A stretch of DNA of 64,000 nt. Origin: Gambelia wislizenii (lineage: Eukaryota > Chordata > Lepidosauria > Squamata > Crotaphytidae). Shown here piece after piece: positions 23,627 to 35,145 of this stretch (positions are counted from its first letter, which is position 1; each line of letters begins with the position of its first letter). The stretch is taken from NCBI GenBank assembly GCA_030847615.1, contig JAUMIR010000005.1, positions 172,636,596 through 172,700,595 on the forward strand, given 5' to 3'. A program made the translations under genes and the position numbers. Under the pieces are notes generated by a model, which saw only the letters and a list, made by a program, of their open reading frames with translations, was not told the origin of the DNA and did no database searches.

Positions 23627-24055
23627 GCCCACCCCTGTGGTACTGCAATGCGTTGTTTAAGATCCCACTTTCTGCTAGTAACTGCTAACTTTGAAAGAGT
23701 GCAGTAGCCCTTAAGATTCTTCTAACTGGATAATTAGCAGCCTACCCACACTGAATAAATACATGAGACAGAGGGCATGCCTGTGTTTTAATTGAGTCTT
23801 GAATACATTTATTTACTCATAAATTTAATTATATTTGATGTCAGAACAAAAAGGGTCAAGTCCTGCTCTGGAAAAGATGAATTATTTGCTAATAAGCCTG
23901 ACTTCCTTATGAGCCCACAGTTCAGTTATTGCACCTTCCTGTGTGACCTCATACATTCCCCAGTCTGATAAGTCAGGAATATCCAGCTTTGAAGATCACA
24001 GTTGTGGTGTTTGTAGACACTGCTGCAATTTGGAAAAAAAAAAAAAAAAGTAAAT
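23627..24055. other. Anonymous AT-rich DNA with poly-A run
   Basis: No gene is seen. A run of about 16 A lies at 24034-24049, just before the duplicated target of the following hairpin repeat. Confidence 0.45.
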
Positions 24056-24065
24056 AATTGAGTAT

Positions 24066-24308
24066 ATTGTGAAGTCGAAGGCTTCCATGGCCAGCATCCA
24101 TAGATTTTCCTTGGTTTTTTTTTCTGGGCTGTGAGGCCATGTTCTGGAATAGTTTCTTTCTGACGTTTTGCCTGCATCTGTGGCTGGCATCCTCAGAGAA
24201 ATACCAGAGAAATTCTATGAGGATGCCAGCCACAGATGCAGGTAAAATGTCAGAAAGAAAATATTCCAGAGCACGGCCTCACAGCCCGGAAAAAACCCAA
24301 GGAAAATC
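24066..24308 (-). mobile_element. Hairpin repeat with 10-bp target duplication, copy 1
   Basis: The element is flanked by perfect 'aattgagtat' duplications at 24056-24065 and 24309-24318. About 100 bases fold onto each other ('gccagccacagatgcagg' and its complement; 'ggctgtgaggcc' and its near-complement), with a one-sided extension ending 'ccttcgacttcaca' on the minus strand. Minus-strand frames read like 'DASHRCRQNVRKKLFQNM'. I associate that wording with the 3' part of Penelope-like elements, which often occur as inverted partial copies, but this is from memory and unproven. Copy 2: 42213-42355. Confidence 0.6.
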
Positions 24309-24318
24309 AATTGAGTAT

Positions 24319-24644
24319 GTTGATTACCCAGTGTGAAAATCATAAACCAATGAAATATATCCAGGCCTGCAAAAGCTGATATTCACTATAGCTTTGATTC
24401 TGCCTTTTGAAAGGCACGGCATACAGAAAAGTAAATAATGGGACTCCCTCCTTTGAACATTAGAACACATATAATTTTTAATATTTTCCTTTAATGTAAT
24501 TTTTTTTTGTTTGCACTGATTTATGTTGTCCCCATTTCATTTGTCATTGGTGTAAATGCAGGGGTTAGGGGGAAAGGGTTGTTACATGGTTGTTTGTGGA
24601 TATATATCAAAAGGAGAAGCTATAAAGCATGTGATGAAATCCAC
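24319..24644. other. Anonymous AT-rich DNA
   Basis: No feature recognised; T-rich low-complexity sequence around 24490-24520. Confidence 0.4.
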
Positions 24645-25352
24645 AGAGGAAACTGGAGACACATCTCAAGATGCTTCAAAGATGGTTGTTTTGTTTGAAA
24701 AAAGAAAGAAAGTTAGAAAGAGGCCCAAAATGTTTTGGCCTGTGTGTACTCTCAAGTAAGGATGGAAAGAATACTGAAAATAAACATGTTTCTGATGTGT
24801 TGATACAACTTCACAATGAGAATGCTTAAATGATAAGAATCCTCATAATTCAGAACTTATTTCTGGCCAAAAATGCACACGTAGTGTTTTTGTACAGAAA
24901 ACATTATTTTCTATGCAGGAAATAGCATTTTCTTTGCATAAAATAAAATGTCTGCACAGGAAATGATGTTTCCTGCATAGACATCCCTATTTTCTACCCA
25001 AAAATTAAATTGCACAGAATAAACCCCCAACCACAGCATTTTCTGCATTTGAAACAATTTTATGCTGTTTTCTGCACAAAAATAACATGTGAATTTTTTG
25101 AACTGTGAACAATCTTCAAAAACTGCACTGTTTTCAAAGTCTTTATTGCAGGAGGAAGAAAACTGCTAAAATTACTGTTGCTTCCCTCAAGAGTAGAATC
25201 AGTGAAGAAATAAATATTAAATGTAAAGCCTTCTTCAGACGGATATAAAAAAAACATAAAAAGATGAAAGAAGGCCTTAAGAATACACACAAGCCAAAAC
25301 ACATTGGTTTTTTTAAAACAACCATCTTTTGAGCATCTTGAGATGTGCGTCT
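24645..25352. repeat. ~0.7-kb long inverted repeat element
   Basis: Left arm about 24650-24765 ('cacatctcaagatgcttc', 'agatggttgtttt', 'aaaatgttttggcctgtgtg') is matched in reverse complement by the right arm at about 25260-25350. The interior holds repeated near-palindromes of the 'ttttctgcacagaaaa' type (24890-25080). A related interior lies at about 41465-41840. The arms could be the ends of a DNA transposon, but no target duplication was found. Confidence 0.5.
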
Positions 25353-25489
25353 ATTTTATTTGTGTTCTTCCATATCCCAAATATTCCGTCTTATCTCTTA
25401 ATTCTCAGCCCTAACTGATAAATGCCTTGTTTATTAAAGTGCAGTAGAATCAAAGAGGCAGCAGGAAGGAAAACAAAAAAATAAATTTA

Positions 25490-25500
25490 TATACATATAC

Positions 25501-25552
<52 letters not shown>
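25490..25552. repeat. Compound (AT)n(AG)n microsatellite
   Basis: A TA-rich run passes directly into an AG run of about 28 bases. Simple-sequence DNA with no coding potential. Confidence 0.95.
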
Positions 25553-25554
<2 letters not shown>

Positions 25555-25634
25555 ATATTAGAAAGTACAAGAGTTCAGTGGTTGAAATCTTGTCTACTTT
25601 TGATCACATTTTAATAACTAGTAGTAAATAGTCC

Positions 25635-25688
25635 AGAGATACATATTTCTTAATTAAGCATAGAGATACATATTTCTTAATTAAGCAT
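25635..25688. repeat. Exact 27-bp tandem duplication
   Basis: The unit starting 'agagatacatatttcttaat' (25635-25661) is repeated identically at 25662-25688. A recent slippage-type duplication in otherwise non-repetitive sequence. Confidence 0.9.
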
Positions 25689-27089
25689 ATTCCTCTATTT
25701 TATGTAGATTTTCTTCTTTAAGCATAAAACACTGTGGATTGTTTTGGTTTTTTTACTATATAAAATAAAAGTGTATGTTAAGAAATACAAGAGGGATAAA
25801 CCCTGGAATCCACCTCAAAAATTGTACTTTGTGCTAATAATAATCTACGTTAATTTTATGGCAAAAATCTGAAAGGCTTATTATTGTTCTCTGTGGGGTT
25901 TTTAGTCCCAGTTGCCACTTGTAGTACTATATTAAGAAATAACTATGACTCCTGCCTACATAATAGATGTGGTGGGGAACCAGATTATGAGAGAAACAGA
26001 AGTGGCATGCCATTTTCAAACTAAACAGTTTTGCATCTGTTTTAAGATGGCAGCTGAATGATGCTGACATGGCGCAAACCACATCATTCAGGCAAACCAT
26101 ATAGCTGATTCTAAAGCAGTACCCATCCAGACTTCCCCATAACATGTGATTATATAGCATCTCAAATTTGGGGAGCAGTTGTTGCTGGGTTTTGTTTTGC
26201 ATGTGTTTGTGTGTGGGGAATTTTGGTCCCCTTGAATTATTTGTTCATATACATTACTAAAATATGTTCAACCCGCTACAGAATAAATTGCAAGGTAGGA
26301 TTTAATCAACAATGCAACTCAGTGAAAAACCACAGTCCAGTGATAACCTACAGACTGTTACAATTTGGCTCCACCTTCACACAGTGCGGTGTTGCAGGGA
26401 GGAGGCATGTTTGCTGGCCTCCTGTGAAAAAAAGCCATCTTAATGTACGTCATTGCACTGTGTGCCATTACCGAGAGCATGGGGAATTATAAGCTCACCC
26501 CCCACCATCACCTCTTCCTCTTGGTAGATTTTAGTCAAAGTGAGCAGTGGTGAGCAGCGACAAGACTCTTTGGCAGGATCTTGGCAATAACTGTTTGTGG
26601 GCTTTGGTGAGGCTTGGTCATGAGACAGCATTTGTCTAACAGGCACTTCCTCATGATATTGCCTGGCTAGGTTGAATTTTTCATTTTTGTTTGGTTCTTA
26701 TTTGTTCATGTTTGTTTAGATGAATGATGAGCCCCAATTGGGCTGTGGAGATAGGCAATGCCACTGCCTCTGTTAACTGGGGGATCTTTACTGGCAGTTG
26801 GATTTAATTTCAGTTTGGTAAGCTGTTTTGTTTGTAGCCTGTTTGTTAACAGTTATCATTTCAGTTTGATCTTAGTCTCAAAGCTCCATTGAACTTGGGG
26901 ATGGATTGGGAAATGCTACAGCTTCAGCTGGGTCTTAGAATGTGGACTGGGGCACTTTGGGAGGTTTGCTGGCAATATAGTCCAAAGTTACTGGAGTGCG
27001 GTGAGATGGAGGGATAAGGTCCTTGTAGGCAGCTTCTCCCCCCCCCCCACACACACAGTAATAGAGTGATTACAACTATGAATATTTTG
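25689..27089. other. Anonymous DNA upstream of Ngaro copy B
   Basis: No clear gene is seen. The last several hundred bases (about 26640-27089) may be decayed 5' or gag sequence of Ngaro copy B because they lie directly upstream of its RT on the same strand, but I cannot match them to the gag ORF of copy D. A C-rich run with ACAC is at about 27039-27057. Confidence 0.4.
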
Positions 27090-28165
27090 GTGACAACACT
27101 AAGTTTGTATTTTGTCTTCTTCCTGTCCACCCTGGTGATTTTTAGGTACTTAGGTTCTCATTTGCAGGCATGTTTTACATAAATTGGTTCATGTGTAGCT
27201 TTTGAGAAGTTCAGTATATTTTTGGAGTGGGCAATCAAATTTAAGTCTGGGTCTGGAGGGATGGTCCCTTAAATGATTTCCTGTTTATCAAGGAGTTTGG
27301 AACAGGGTATTGTGCCTTCTTGTTGGCTGAATTCAATTTGCTGTTGCAGGAACTGGGAGTTCTGTTGGCACAGGAGAAAATGGAGGGACTTCCTACCACT
27401 TGGTGTTTCTAGCCATTGAAATCAGCAGTGTTAATAAGGTATGCAAATTGTCCATAGATAAAGTGAGGGATTTGAAAGAAAGAGTAGCTTGGTTTTTAGG
27501 GTTTAGGAAAGCTAAGCTCAAGGAATTTATAGAAATTATTGGCCACATGAACTTTGCGTAGGGCTTTTTTAGGCAGTTTTGTGATGCCATATGCAGTGTT
27601 ATTAGGCCCCACCATCAGATTAGGATTACACATGTGATCTAAGAGGACCTTAGGGTATGGCAGGACTTTCTAGTTGGTTTTTATGGAACATCCTTTTGGA
27701 AAGAGGAGGTGAAGCTCAGGGATACACTGTAGGTCTCTTCAGATGCTGTAGGGTCCTTGGGGTTTGGTGTATATTTTAAAGAATGCTGATGTGCCCAAGC
27801 CTGGCCCATTGACTGTTCTGAGTCTGGAGTCATGGCTGATTTGAATTTTCTTGAATTTTTCCCAATTCTAGTTGTTGTAGTTAAGATTCAATCTGAGGAA
27901 TTAGCTAGCTCCTTGGTGCATTTCTGATGCAATAATATGACCAAACACAAGCCACTAATTCTTTGCCTTTTAAATCTGCGAGGGTGATGAGACTAGTTAG
28001 GGAATTCACTTTCAGTGTTTGCATTGCAACATTCTTTTCACAGTGCTACATACTAATGGCATGGACAGCAGATTAGTTGAAGCTCTCTCCTGCAAGCAGA
28101 TGGAACACTTCAGACAGCTACTGCTAGAAGGATTAGATGCTAGCAGACCTGTGGATGCTTGAGAG
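27090..28165 (+). pseudogene. Ngaro copy B: reverse transcriptase/RNase H pseudogene
   Basis: Plus-strand translation follows the RT/RNase H ORF of copy D through many stops and shifts. Matches in order include 'LLPVHPGDF', 'FAGMFYIN', 'FSIFLEWAIK', 'ELGVLLAQEK', 'FRQFCDAI', 'HQIRIT', 'DLRVWQDFL', 'SDAVGSLGFGVYF', 'LNFLEFFPILVVV' and 'SSLVHF'. Notably the RNase H aspartate ('SDAVG') is kept here although copy D has histidine. The YLDD block is not readable. This is an old, inactive copy in the opposite orientation to copies A, C and D. Confidence 0.8.
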
Positions 28166-28249
28166 CATGAGGTAGGTAAGGACATTAGTTTGTTCCTGGT
28201 TCCAAGTACCAGGAGAAGGTATATAAGGGCTGTAAGGACTTCTCAGAGT

Positions 28250-28935
28250 TTAGGAGGTAAAATCTGAGTGATGTGCTGCCTGTGCCAGCCCTTGATTTAT
28301 TGCAGTACTGTGTATCCCTTAAGGGTGAGGGTCTGTTGCCACAGTCCATAAGGGCTTGTTTGTCTGCCCTTGCCTCCTGGCTTAAGGCCCAGGGTTTTTA
28401 GATTTAGGTTTTGATATTTGTAAGGCTTTATAAGGGTGGTCTAGGGAGAGAGACAGAGTTGAAGGTGACAGAGAGCCACTGTCTCCTACTATCCTTAGGG
28501 GTTTAGGACAGCTAGGGTTGGATATTAGTGAACTAAGAAGCTCTTCTCTTCCACACTGCATCCCTCACCACTTTCTTCAGGGCCTTGCATATAAGTGAAC
28601 TGCTATTGCAGTCAAAGGGGGAAAAGTCTGGTAAGGCGTTGGAATTTAGAGATCTTTCTCTGGGCAGTCAGCATGTTCTCTTTAAAATATAGAGCTCAAC
28701 AAGTTCAAAGGGGGTGGAATCCACATTTTGACTTTAGATTTGCAGTGATCAGCCCTTCTGCCCAGGCTAGACATTGATGCGATACGTTCAAGGGAGGGGA
28801 AGTCATTCTAGGGGTTAAATTTGGTATACATTCTTTTAGAATCCCCACCCCCTTTTATGATGGTCATGGGTTCTCAATTATTAGGAAGATTGGACACTGA
28901 AGGTCAACAGCATATCAAAGGTATCTGTTGTCACT
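28250..28935 (+). pseudogene. Ngaro copy B: tyrosine recombinase pseudogene
   Basis: Decayed recombinase sequence follows the RT/RNase H remnant. The best match is 'GVKFGIHSFRI' at about 28812-28845, equivalent to 'GVKFGTHSFWI' in copy D, then 'IIRKIGH', a stop, and 'RSTAY', equivalent to 'IQRIGRWRSSSY'. The His-x-x-Arg pair is therefore intact here, and a tyrosine sits at the nucleophile position. Stops and shifts elsewhere make it non-functional. Confidence 0.7.
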
Positions 28936-29280
28936 GCAGCACTAACAAACCCAGGGAGTGGGGAAGGAGGCTGGCCTTGGGGATGGCCTGAGGATTTAGC
29001 CTTCACTACAGGTCATGTGGGGGTGGATCCTTGGGTTTGGCCTTCCAGTAGCTGGCTGGCCAGGGAGCAACACCGCTTTTGGATTCTCCCTGGGACACAG
29101 ATGTTTCACCAAGGGGAATCTGGGGAGGAGGTCTGAGAGAGACCACCTGCCCCAGCTGATCCAACACTAGGTTACTCCTTCCTTTTGCACATCTCAGGGG
29201 AGAAAACTTAAATAGGTGATAGTTTAAATAAAGTGGCCAATATTTCAACCCAAGTCCTATGGATGGTCTTGTTATTTCAT
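28936..29280 (+). mobile_element. Ngaro copy B: 3' terminal region
   Basis: In reverse complement this matches the low-coordinate ends of copies A, C and D: 'ccccagctgatccaacactaggtt', 'aacttaaataggtgatag', 'ttaaataaagt' and 'ggtcttgttatttcatgg'. The SGNH hydrolase seen in copies C and D is not recognisable between the recombinase and this end. An AATAAA signal is present near 29228. Confidence 0.7.
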
Positions 29281-29426
29281 GGGTTGGTCAGCAGTCATCA
29301 GAAGCATAGTTAGAAATCTGGTAGACTAATTTCTCCCATATAGACGATTTTAGTCCTAGAGGTGAGAAGCCCTGAAATATATTGTCACAAGTCTTTCATG
29401 TGTAATCCACTCTAGCATCTATTTCA

Positions 29427-29647
29427 TTGTTGTTGTGTGCCTTCAGGTCATTTCTGATTTGTGGTGACCATACTACAGGGTCTTCTTTGCAGACTTTATT
29501 TAGAGTGGGTTTGCCCTTGCCTTCATCTGAAGCTCAGATAGTGCCTTGCCCAATGTCATCCAGTGGGTTTCCATGGCTGAGTGGCAATTTGAACCCTTGT
29601 CTCCCAGTGCCCTAGTCCAATGCTCAAACCATCTACACCATGTTGCT
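29427..29647 (-). repeat. tRNA-derived SINE (Bov-B-like tail)
   Basis: Same family as 6423-6658. On the minus strand it has an A-box-like 'tggtgtagatggtttgagc', a 'ggttcaaattgcc'-like B box, the core 'ggaaacccactgg' and a tail ending 'gaaggcacacaacaacaat'. Confidence 0.8.
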
Positions 29648-29699
29648 TTCTATTTCATGCACAATACAAATATTGTATTTTAATATTATGTATTTATAT

Positions 29700-30300
29700 C
29701 TCTGGCTTTTCTTCGCAAACGAAGATTCAGGAAGGACTCATCCTGCGCTTACTGCAAGTGCGCTGATGACTAAAACGGCCAATCCAAGATAAACAAGTCT
29801 GGTTGCAGAAAGCACACCAGACGGTCTCCTTGGGTGATGCTTCCGGGTTGTGATTCTTTCTGCGTTGTCGTTTCTCTTCAAGACTTGTTGGGCATGAGTT
29901 CTCCAATAAGGCTGCAGCATTGTGGATAGTGCGTCTCCATGCCTCCCGATGTGTGGCGAGGGCGGACCATTGTTGGTGATCAATTTGGCTGAGCCTGAGA
30001 TGTTGTTTCAGGGAGTCCTTGTATTGCTTTTTTGGAGCACCCCTCTTACGCTGACCTGTGGCGAGTTCACCGTAGAGTACTATTTTGGGGAGGTGATGGT
30101 CCTCCATCCTAGAAATGTGCCTTGCCCAGCACAGCTGTGTTCTCAATATCATGGCCTCAATGCTGGTGATCCCTGCTTGCTCAAGGACAGCAACATTCAT
30201 CACATAGTCAGTCCAGTGTATATTTAGGATTGTGCATAAACAGCGCTGATGAAAGCATTCGAAGAGTCGTAAGTAGTGGCGATAGGTGACCCATGTTTCA
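29700..30300 (-). pseudogene. Non-LTR retrotransposon RT C-terminal fragment, copy 2
   Basis: The minus-strand ORF (158 codons, 29727-30203) shows 'TSIEAMILRTQLCWARHI', 'RMEDHHLPKIVLYGEL', 'GQRKRGAPKKQYKDSLK' and 'HNAAALLENSCPTSLEEK'. It is 5' truncated. A near-perfect 12-bp target duplication, 'atgtatttatat' (29688-29699) and 'atgtattaatat' (30301-30312), fixes its ends. The 3' end carries the 'cttcgtttgcgaag' hairpin and 'ccagaga' as in copies 1 and 3. Confidence 0.85.
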
Positions 30301-30834
30301 ATGTATTAATATACTACATGTTTTATTACTGTTGTACAACACTTTGCAATATACATATGTAAATGGTTGATAAATATTCCCAAGCAAGCAATCATCAATA
30401 TAATACAAAAGAGAAGTGTCATTCATTACAGGCAATAGCTTTCTGGCCTGCAAAGCTCAGCTCAGTACCATGCAACAGTTTCCTTGCATTTATAACCTTT
30501 TTATCTCATACAGGGCATAAAACATTGTGGGCCAGATGGGGAATGCCTGCAGGCCATGTCCATCTTGCAGGACAGAGGTTCTCAGTCCCTTTACTTGGCA
30601 GAATTTTCTAGCTTCTCTAGGGTCCGCTGTCTGTAGCTAGATCTCTAGGTCAAAAGTAGTGCCAATGCTAAGAATGAGAATGCTTGATATTGTCAGAATA
30701 CCAATAATGTGAACTAACTGTTGCTGTACTATGGACAAATGTTTAAAGATCTTTGAAATATCCAGACTAATTATCCAGACAGAAGGATTCAAGAAATCAT
30801 TCTGGATTTTATAAAGTTGCCAGAAGAGTCAGCA
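30301..30834. other. Anonymous DNA
   Basis: No gene or known repeat recognised. Confidence 0.4.
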
Positions 30835-30836
30835 TA

Positions 30837-31065
30837 CAGTTGTCCCTTCATATTCACTGCGATTTGGTTCCAGGACCCCCCGTGGATACCAACATCCATG
30901 AATACTCAAGTCCCATTATATGCAGTGGCGTAGCAAAATGGTGTCCCTTATATAAGATGATAAAATCAAGGTTTGCTTTTTGGATTATTATTTTTCAAAT
31001 AATATTTTGAAGTCATGAACACTTAAATCCATGGATACCAATCCGTGGATACAGAGGGACAACTG
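30837..31065. mobile_element. Tigger-like MITE, second subfamily
   Basis: Inverted ends 'cagttgtccctt' (30837) and 'gagggacaactg' (to 31065) with TA on the left. The right TA is two bases further on. Inner text 'ggttccaggaccccccgtgg' and 'ccatggataccaatccgtgg' is typical of Tigger-derived MITEs. No transposase ORF. Confidence 0.7.
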
Positions 31066-31069
31066 TGTA

Positions 31070-32080
31070 GTATATTTAAATAATCAATAATTAATTAAGC
31101 AAGTAAACACTCAATATTTTATTAAAAAAAATATTGGCCAAAACTTGAATTCTGGAGCAGATTTTCCTGATTCAGTAGAGAAAAGAACTGGATTGAATTA
31201 GACTGAATGGATTCTGGAGTAGGTTGCACCACCATTAAGCACACGAATGATTTCCAGGGGACTTTGGGAAATGGACATTTCAGCATGAGTACTGGTGCCA
31301 CATTCCACCTCCTCAAATCCAGGCATCTATTTTGCATATTGGTCAAATTATTATAACTATGTTTATCATTAATGTGTATTCTTATTGTGTAAATTTAACA
31401 CATAAGCATAGGATTTTTCCTACTTTTTTCTATTTACTCTCCTATCAGAAATAGTAATGTCTGTAGTGTTGGAATTGGAACAGAGAGACCCAAGTTCAAT
31501 CTCTGTTTGGGCATGAAATTGACCATGGGACCTTTGGCCATGGTTTTTCAGCAAATGTACTTTACAGGGCTTTTGTCAGATTAGTAGCATACCAGGAACT
31601 ATATAAAGTAGTCATATATGTTTTTAGTGTGGGAAATGATCATCATCATCATCATATCAGATTATGATATCATTATTTTTACTGGCATACAATAAAATGT
31701 ACAGATTCATCCAAAAATAAATAAATCATAGAATCCCCACCCCCACCCCAAACTGACTGATTTACAGGGGAAAATGCAGAAAAAAGTACATTCTAACTTA
31801 CAAAGCACACCTCCATCTTTTTGTGCTACTCTACACCCTCCTGCTGCACCTCTTACTCCCCTTTTCCTCATTTCCCTTCCCATGTCCCACCTCACACATT
31901 TGCCTTCCCTCTCCCCCTTGCTCCCTGCACTCTACCACTTGCATGTCCGTTCTTGCTTCCCTTCTTCCTCTACCTTTCCCATCACCCTAACACGCACACA
32001 TTCTGTTGCATCTTGCATCCTCCTGAGATACTTCCTACCCTCTTTCCTTTCTCCCAGTTTGTATCCCTCCCCGTCATGAG
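31070..32080. other. Anonymous DNA with pyrimidine-rich tract
   Basis: A CT-rich stretch runs from about 31830 to 32070 on the plus strand and explains the overlapping ORFs there. A (ATC)n run is at 31640-31660. No gene recognised. Confidence 0.45.
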
Positions 32081-32082
32081 GG

Positions 32083-32350
32083 AACCCTGGTGGTACAGTG
32101 GTTAAATGCCAGTACTGCAGCCACAGCATTGCAAGTTCGATTCCAGCGGGCTCCAAGGTTCACTCAGCCTTCCATCTTTTTGTAGGTCAGTAAAATGAGT
32201 ACCCAGCTTGTGGGGTCAATTAGCTAACACACATTGGAAACCGCTTAATTCAGTGTAGATGTGTAAAGTGCTACTGTTTAACAATTTCTAAGCTGCTCTG
32301 AGAGCCTTTGTGACTGAAACATGGGGTATAAATACCTAAATAATAATAAT
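32083..32350 (+). repeat. tRNA-derived SINE, second family, copy 2, with L2-like tail
   Basis: Head 'ggtggtacagtggttaaatg' and 'gcaagttcgattccagcgg' are A- and B-box-like. Body and 'ggaaaccgcttaat' match 19619-19840. The 3' end extends into 'aagctgctctgagagccttt...gggtataaatac' and a (TAA)n tail, a classic L2-type tail. Confidence 0.85.
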
Positions 32351-33644
32351 AATAAAAAAAAAACAATTCCCACCCTTGCAGCTGCAAATCGAACCCTCTC
32401 TTTTTTCCTCATGCTTCATTGTCTGTTGCTGCCTGCCCATACCCTAAAGAAGCAGAAACTACACAAAGCTGTCGCTTCTGCTTTAAACTTAGGGCAGGAA
32501 AACATGTAGATAAAGACAGTGGTGCCACTATTGCAAGAAAAAGAAAAGGAGGAGAGGGAATTAAAACAATGTGGAGGGAACTGGTAAGCAGGATCAATGT
32601 GGAAGGCAGAGCCAAGGGGAGGCAGAGAGAATGTGGGATGGCTCCGGGAGTGACGGAAAGCCTGAATGGAATAGAACAGGCTAGAATCAGCCATTTTTGG
32701 AGATATGGATGCCAGAAACATTGTTGAACATTCTTGAAAACAATATTTTATAAGTGAAATGTTTATTTTATTACTCCCTTTATGTCCAGAACCACATGAA
32801 ACATAATAAAATGGGTCAAAACATCAGCTTCCAAGTAGGCCATGTACATCAGCTTCACCAGTTACATAAGGCTAGATGGGATTGATGCATTAAGCCACCC
32901 ACCCCCCCAAAAAATTCCACATTTTATACCGGTTTCTCCGAAAACGTCTGTATTGTGGAAAATAGCCCAGAAACCAACTTTCAAATAGCTACACCATCAA
33001 ATTCACTAGTTGCAAAAGATTCACTGGGGGTAATGAAAAAAACACCATGATTTCTAAAACAAAACAAAACAAAACAAAATCCCAAAACATTTTCTTGCAC
33101 CCATTCCTAGGAAAACATCCAGGAATATCAATTTTCTGGATATTTATGCTCGCCAAACTCATCATTCTTACAAGATTATATGGCAATTATGCAAGAAGTC
33201 ACAAAAATTCTACAGAAATGACCTCCTTGCACATGTTCCATCTTTCCAGGGAACCATGTCCACCAAATTCACCAGATGCACAAGACTAGATAGGAATGAT
33301 ATAGCAAACATTTCACATGAACCACCTTATTTTAACCATTCCAAGCAAAACACCTCAAGTCCTGAAAGTGTCCCATCATGACAACTTCCCATATAACCAC
33401 TCCCACCCAATTCATCCACTGCACAAGACTAGATGTAAGTGAAGCTATAAGCCATAAAGGAGGTCCATGAAGTTATATATTTTCATATACCTTGCTTTTT
33501 CTTGTTACTGAGTCTGCTGTGGAATTAGGTAGATTTGGGGGGGGGCAGAAATGAGAGCTATAGCTATGTTTGTGCTTATTTGTCATTAGCTTAGGAAGGT
33601 GATGCATTTTTTCCCATTCTGCTCTGAAATTGCATGTACTCTGT
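32351..33644. other. Anonymous DNA
   Basis: No gene is recognised. An (AAAAC)n-like run is at 33057-33079. Overlapping ~100-codon ORFs at 32416-32727 occur on both strands and have no domains. Confidence 0.45.
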
Positions 33645-33985
33645 GGACATTTTCAGACACGGCTTACTGCGCTACAAGCTTGCAGGAGAGCTTCGGCACT
33701 GATGCGCAGCAGGGACTCCATTTTGGATGATGCCATCCCTCTGGTGAAATCCTCCGTGTCACTTCCGTTTAGGATTGGAGGCGGCTATGCCATATTTCGC
33801 CAGATTTTATTCATGGAAGTTGTCTGTGAATAAAATATGGCGCGGCCACCTCCAATCCTAAATGGAAGTGACACAGATGATTTTGCCAGAGGGACAGCAT
33901 TGTCCGAAATGGAGTCCCTGCTGCACGGCAGTGCTGAAGCTCTCCTGCAAGCTTGTAGCACTGTAAGACATGTCTGAAAATGTCC
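33645..33985. mobile_element. Foldback element, copy 2 (341 bp palindrome)
   Basis: The ends 'ggacattttcagaca' and 'tgtctgaaaatgtcc' match copy 1 (8151-8964). The two arms pair along nearly their whole length ('gtgtcacttccgttt', 'aagcttgcaggagagctt'), with a centre near 33810 ('ttattcatggaagttgtctgtgaataaa'). The flanks are 'tgt' and 'tat', so no exact target duplication remains. No ORF. Confidence 0.8.
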
Positions 33986-35140
33986 TATTGTGCATTTATG
34001 AGAAATAGTTTAGAAGAGGGTTTTTCTCCCCTATTTTTTCTTAGATGTATACTTTAATTTAGTTTAACTGTTAAATCAAATTAAACTGTTTTTAATTTAC
34101 TTTAACTCTTCTGGAGCTATGTGTATACATACATTTGTGAGACAGGAGAGGTTTTTTTCTTCCTTCTTCTTGGGTATGTCCAAGAAGTCTGTTGGATTCA
34201 CTCAAAATTTAGCCAGTAAATAATCTGGAAATCCTAGATTAATGCATCAGTGAAAAAGACACAGCCTTGTTTGTTTGGTAAAGAGAAAGCAAAACTTTGA
34301 ATTGTTTGCTTTTCAAGTTTCCAGTCATTTGGAGGAATACCACACAAGCCTTAAAAGCAGAATGCATCAGTAAGAGCAATGGAATCGAAACGAAAATCAC
34401 TACACAAACGGCAGTTATGCTGTGACTGGATGATGTAAAAACACGTCAGTGGAGGGGGCGTGCCTGCTCTGCCCAAAGCTCCCAGACATTTTTTTCCTCC
34501 AGCTTCCCTGCCATTCAACTTCCGGTGGTCAGTGGTCACTCCCTGCAAACTGACAGGCTAACTTTTAAACCTCAAATTAGCTAAATTTAGCATTAGCTAA
34601 ATTTAGCATTAGCTAAATTTACTAATGCAGTCATTAGCAATACTTGCACTTAATGCATTTAATATAATGTTTTCTTCCCATTTAAAATACATGTAAAATA
34701 CATGAATGCTTTGAAAAAACTATTCCCTTCTATCAGGTCTCTGCTATCAACCTATGCAAATTTGGAGGCTCTGGGCATTTAAAGAAACATCATGAGTTCA
34801 AACCTGCCTTTGGGAAAAATTTAATTCCTCCATTTATCATTTTAAGAATTTTAGAATTTTGTGTCCCCCTTCTTTTCTTACTTGGCAATGCAATTAAAAT
34901 CCTTTCTTGCTGACAAAGAGGTGAATTCTGGTGATTATGGGGGGGGGGGAGTCAAGCATTTGAATGCAATGTATCAACTTAGAAAAATGCCACCTTGAAA
35001 CAGGAAGTAGACTTTAAAAATGTCTGGGTCAGAATCCTGTGTCAGCTTTTTAGTTTAGTGCCTTAAATAACAAAATAAGTCTTTTGGGACAGGTGGGGGA
35101 GAGAGGAGGGGGGAGGACATTTTTAAATGCTAAAATAAAA
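33986..35140. other. Anonymous AT-rich DNA with a 15-16 bp triple repeat
   Basis: The motif 'agctaaatttagcatt' recurs in tandem at about 34578-34625. A G run lies at about 34940. No gene recognised. Confidence 0.45.
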
Positions 35141-35145
35141 AATCC

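Noticed and set aside
31830..32080. Two overlapping ~100-codon ORFs rich in Pro/Ser/Leu
   Set aside because: They translate a pyrimidine-rich tract and run into a SINE.
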